From Candidatus Dadabacteria bacterium (GTDB lineage: Bacteria > Desulfobacterota_D > UBA1144 > Nemesobacterales > UBA2774), in the NCBI GenBank assembly GCA_030632765.1, contig DAOVUC010000100.1, positions 1-6,482 on the forward strand: DNA of 6,482 nt. The letters are read 5' to 3'. This document shows positions 5,210 to 6,482 of this stretch, piece by piece; position 1 is the stretch's first letter, and every line of letters begins with the position of its first letter. The notes below the pieces were generated by a model. It was not told the origin of the DNA and ran no database searches. It worked only from the letters and a program-made list of their open reading frames with translations. The position numbers and the translations under genes are program-made.

Positions 5210-6169
5210 TTGAAAGAAAATATACCTCTAAGCTGGTCTCATAAAGAAATAGAGTCCCCTAAATTTCATTCTGTAAATCTGCCGTTATCCGGGCTCCCGT
5301 GGGTTCATACTGCGGAGATACCCGCCACATACAATATTGAGGAATTGAGAGTAGAACTTGAGACAAGCTTCCCGGGCGGGTTTTTATTACGTGGTTGCAG
5401 CAGTGATTTGGCCGGTTATCTCAACGACAACGGCTTCGAATTAATTAGAACGGGAGCACAAGGGATAGTTGATTTAGAAAATTTAAACAAACTATCACGA
5501 ACGGTAACTGACCTTGTGAGAAGGGGTGATAAACAGGGCATGGTGAAAGAAATATCTCTATCTGAGAATAATCGGCAGAGAGTGTCTCAGTTTATTGCTC
5601 ATACCTCGTATGGATCTAAGCCTCACTTGCGGTACTTATTCAACAATACTTTTGATTCCAATGGCAGGTGTTTTGTTCTCAGCACTTCTCATGACCAGTG
5701 GCTGGGAGTTCTTACAGTTTCTTTAATAGGTGATAATTTTGCCCATACTGAGATGATATTGCGCAACAAAAAAGCGCGGGCCGGTGTTATGGAATCATTA
5801 TTTGTATCCGTTATGAATGTTTTAAGAGGTGAAGGTTTTAAGCATTTCAGCCTGGGTGAGGTTCCCTTTGTGTCACCCGAAGGAATGAAGGATAATTGTC
5901 TTGGAGTTACTCTAAAACAATCGTTACAAGAATCGTTCTTGTTTAAAGCAGGGCATATATTAAGATTTGCGTACAATTATAAAGGTCTTTTTAATTTCAA
6001 AAATAAATTTGATCCCGAGTGGAAGCCTGTTTATATTTGCGCGACACCAAAACTGCCTTTCTTAAGCTTAATTGACCTATTTTGTAAAACTGGATACCTG
6101 GATCTCTCACGTTCAGAATTGATATCTAATATCAAACACTATTCCCGAATATCTGCGAGCGCCGGTTAA
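5210..6169 (+). CDS. DUF2156 / MprF C-terminal-like protein (tandem GNAT fold)
   Basis: In MprF proteins this domain transfers an amino acid from aminoacyl-tRNA to phosphatidylglycerol on the inner face of the membrane. The 319 residues match the soluble domain throughout. An N-terminal GNAT-like half includes the GAQGIVDLENL segment (82-92) with R104-R105 in LVRRGDKQG. The C-terminal half includes ARAGVMESLFVSVMN (189-203), FKHFSLGEVPF (210-220) and the hallmark YKGLFNFKNKFDPEW (257-271). There is no membrane segment, so the flippase part of MprF is absent. Many stand-alone DUF2156 proteins have no proven activity, so substrate and reaction remain open. The start is a TTG at 5210. An in-frame TAA at 5204-5206 rules out anything longer, and no good Shine-Dalgarno is visible (only GGTTGG at 5196-5202). 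The next in-frame ATG would remove 110 residues. Translation may be weak. Confidence 0.72.
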   Translation: MKENIPLSWSHKEIESPKFHSVNLPLSGLPWVHTAEIPATYNIEELRVELETSFPGGFLLRGCSSDLAGYLNDNGFELIRTGAQGIVDLENLNKLSRTVTDLVRRGDKQGMVKEISLSENNRQRVSQFIAHTSYGSKPHLRYLFNNTFDSNGRCFVLSTSHDQWLGVLTVSLIGDNFAHTEMILRNKKARAGVMESLFVSVMNVLRGEGFKHFSLGEVPFVSPEGMKDNCLGVTLKQSLQESFLFKAGHILRFAYNYKGLFNFKNKFDPEWKPVYICATPKLPFLSLIDLFCKTGYLDLSRSELISNIKHYSRISASAG

Positions 6170-6237
6170 ACCCGTGAGCTTAGTTGTTAATTTAAAAGAA
6201 TTATCAGATTAAATTTTATTGTAAATTTCGATCTTAA

Positions 6238-6259
6238 TTGTGTAAGATTTCTCACACAA
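6238..6259. promoter_or_regulatory. 22-bp near-palindrome, candidate operator of the VWA gene
   Basis: TTGTGT (6238-6243) and ACACAA (6254-6259) are perfect inverted copies, and inside them AGA (6245-6247) mirrors TCT (6250-6252). Ten of eleven pairs match, with only 6244/6253 mismatched. It lies about 40 bases before the ATG and overlaps a weak -35-like TTCTCA (6249-6254) that has CATTAT (6272-6277) 17 bases downstream. No T-run follows on either strand, so an operator is more likely than a terminator. The half-site spacing does not fit the CRP consensus. Confidence 0.45.
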
Positions 6260-6298
6260 AGTAACCTGTAACATTATTTCTATACAAGGAGCATTTTT

Positions 6299-6482
6299 AT
6301 GAGATTTTATAAAGCAAGTGTATTCATATTTGTATTAGCTCTTTTACTCTTAAGCAATTTTTCTTCTATTTCAGAGGCGCAATCGGAGAAAACGCTTTCC
6401 GCCTCAGAAATCATACTCATTCTTGATGCCCCGGGTTCCATGTGGGGTCAAATAGATGTGGAGAACAAGATCTCGATTGCCA
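6299..6482 (+). CDS. Exported von Willebrand factor A domain protein (partial, runs off right edge)
   Basis: Only the first 61 codons are in the window. Residues 1-27 form a Sec signal peptide, with R2 and K5, a hydrophobic core from about 7 to 18, and likely cleavage after SEA at 27. At 37-61 the chain reads EIILILD, then APGSMWGQI, then NKISIA. This is the first strand and metal-site loop of a VWA domain of the secreted DASGSMWGQ type. VWA domains bind ligands through a metal ion held by DxSxS. Here the motif is D43-A-P45-G-S47, so proline replaces the first serine; in codon terms CCG stands where TCG would give serine. The start is secure: AAGGAG (6286-6291) lies seven bases before the ATG. 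The rest of the protein, and so its role, is not visible. Confidence 0.8.
   Translation, partial: MRFYKASVFIFVLALLLLSNFSSISEAQSEKTLSASEIILILDAPGSMWGQIDVENKISIA

Overview
The window reads as a stretch of chromosome from a Gram-negative bacterium of low to moderate GC. The signs are a lipoprotein with a typical lipobox, Sec-type signal peptides, a DksA/TraR-family regulator, clear Shine-Dalgarno sites, and use of GTG and TTG starts. The split transketolase occurs in several little-studied Gram-negative lineages, but I cannot name a phylum from this sequence alone. Genes are mostly single or in pairs, separated by AT-rich gaps of 100-200 bases. No gap exceeds 300 bases, and I see no tRNA, rRNA, CRISPR array, transposase or att site.

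Layout from left to right: (1) An ABC-2-type (DrrA/YadG-like) ATPase on the minus strand. Its stop overlaps an ATG that probably begins the membrane permease lying off the left edge. (2) A divergent small gene for a 105-residue exported protein with ten cysteines in its last 41 residues, preceded by a strong promoter. (3) An unrecognised 94-residue cytoplasmic protein. (4) A 108-residue DksA/TraR zinc-finger protein. (5) The two overlapping halves of a split transketolase. (6) Convergent to these, a 179-residue lipoprotein with six conserved-looking cysteines. (7) Divergent from the lipoprotein, a 319-residue soluble DUF2156 (MprF C-terminal-like) protein. (8) The first 61 codons of an exported von Willebrand factor A protein whose MIDAS motif reads DAPGS instead of DxSxS, behind a 22-bp near-palindrome.

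Only two groups clearly work together: the ABC ATPase with its presumed permease, and the two transketolase halves, which should form one thiamine-diphosphate enzyme of the non-oxidative pentose phosphate pathway. The DksA-like protein probably tunes transcription initiation. Several genes concern the cell surface (ABC exporter, Cys-rich secreted peptide, lipoprotein, MprF-like protein, VWA protein), but the sequence does not show that they form one system. The most unusual item is the Cys-rich secreted protein, which has a signal peptide, an acidic middle segment and a basic ten-cysteine tail, resembling the precursor of a disulfide-rich peptide.
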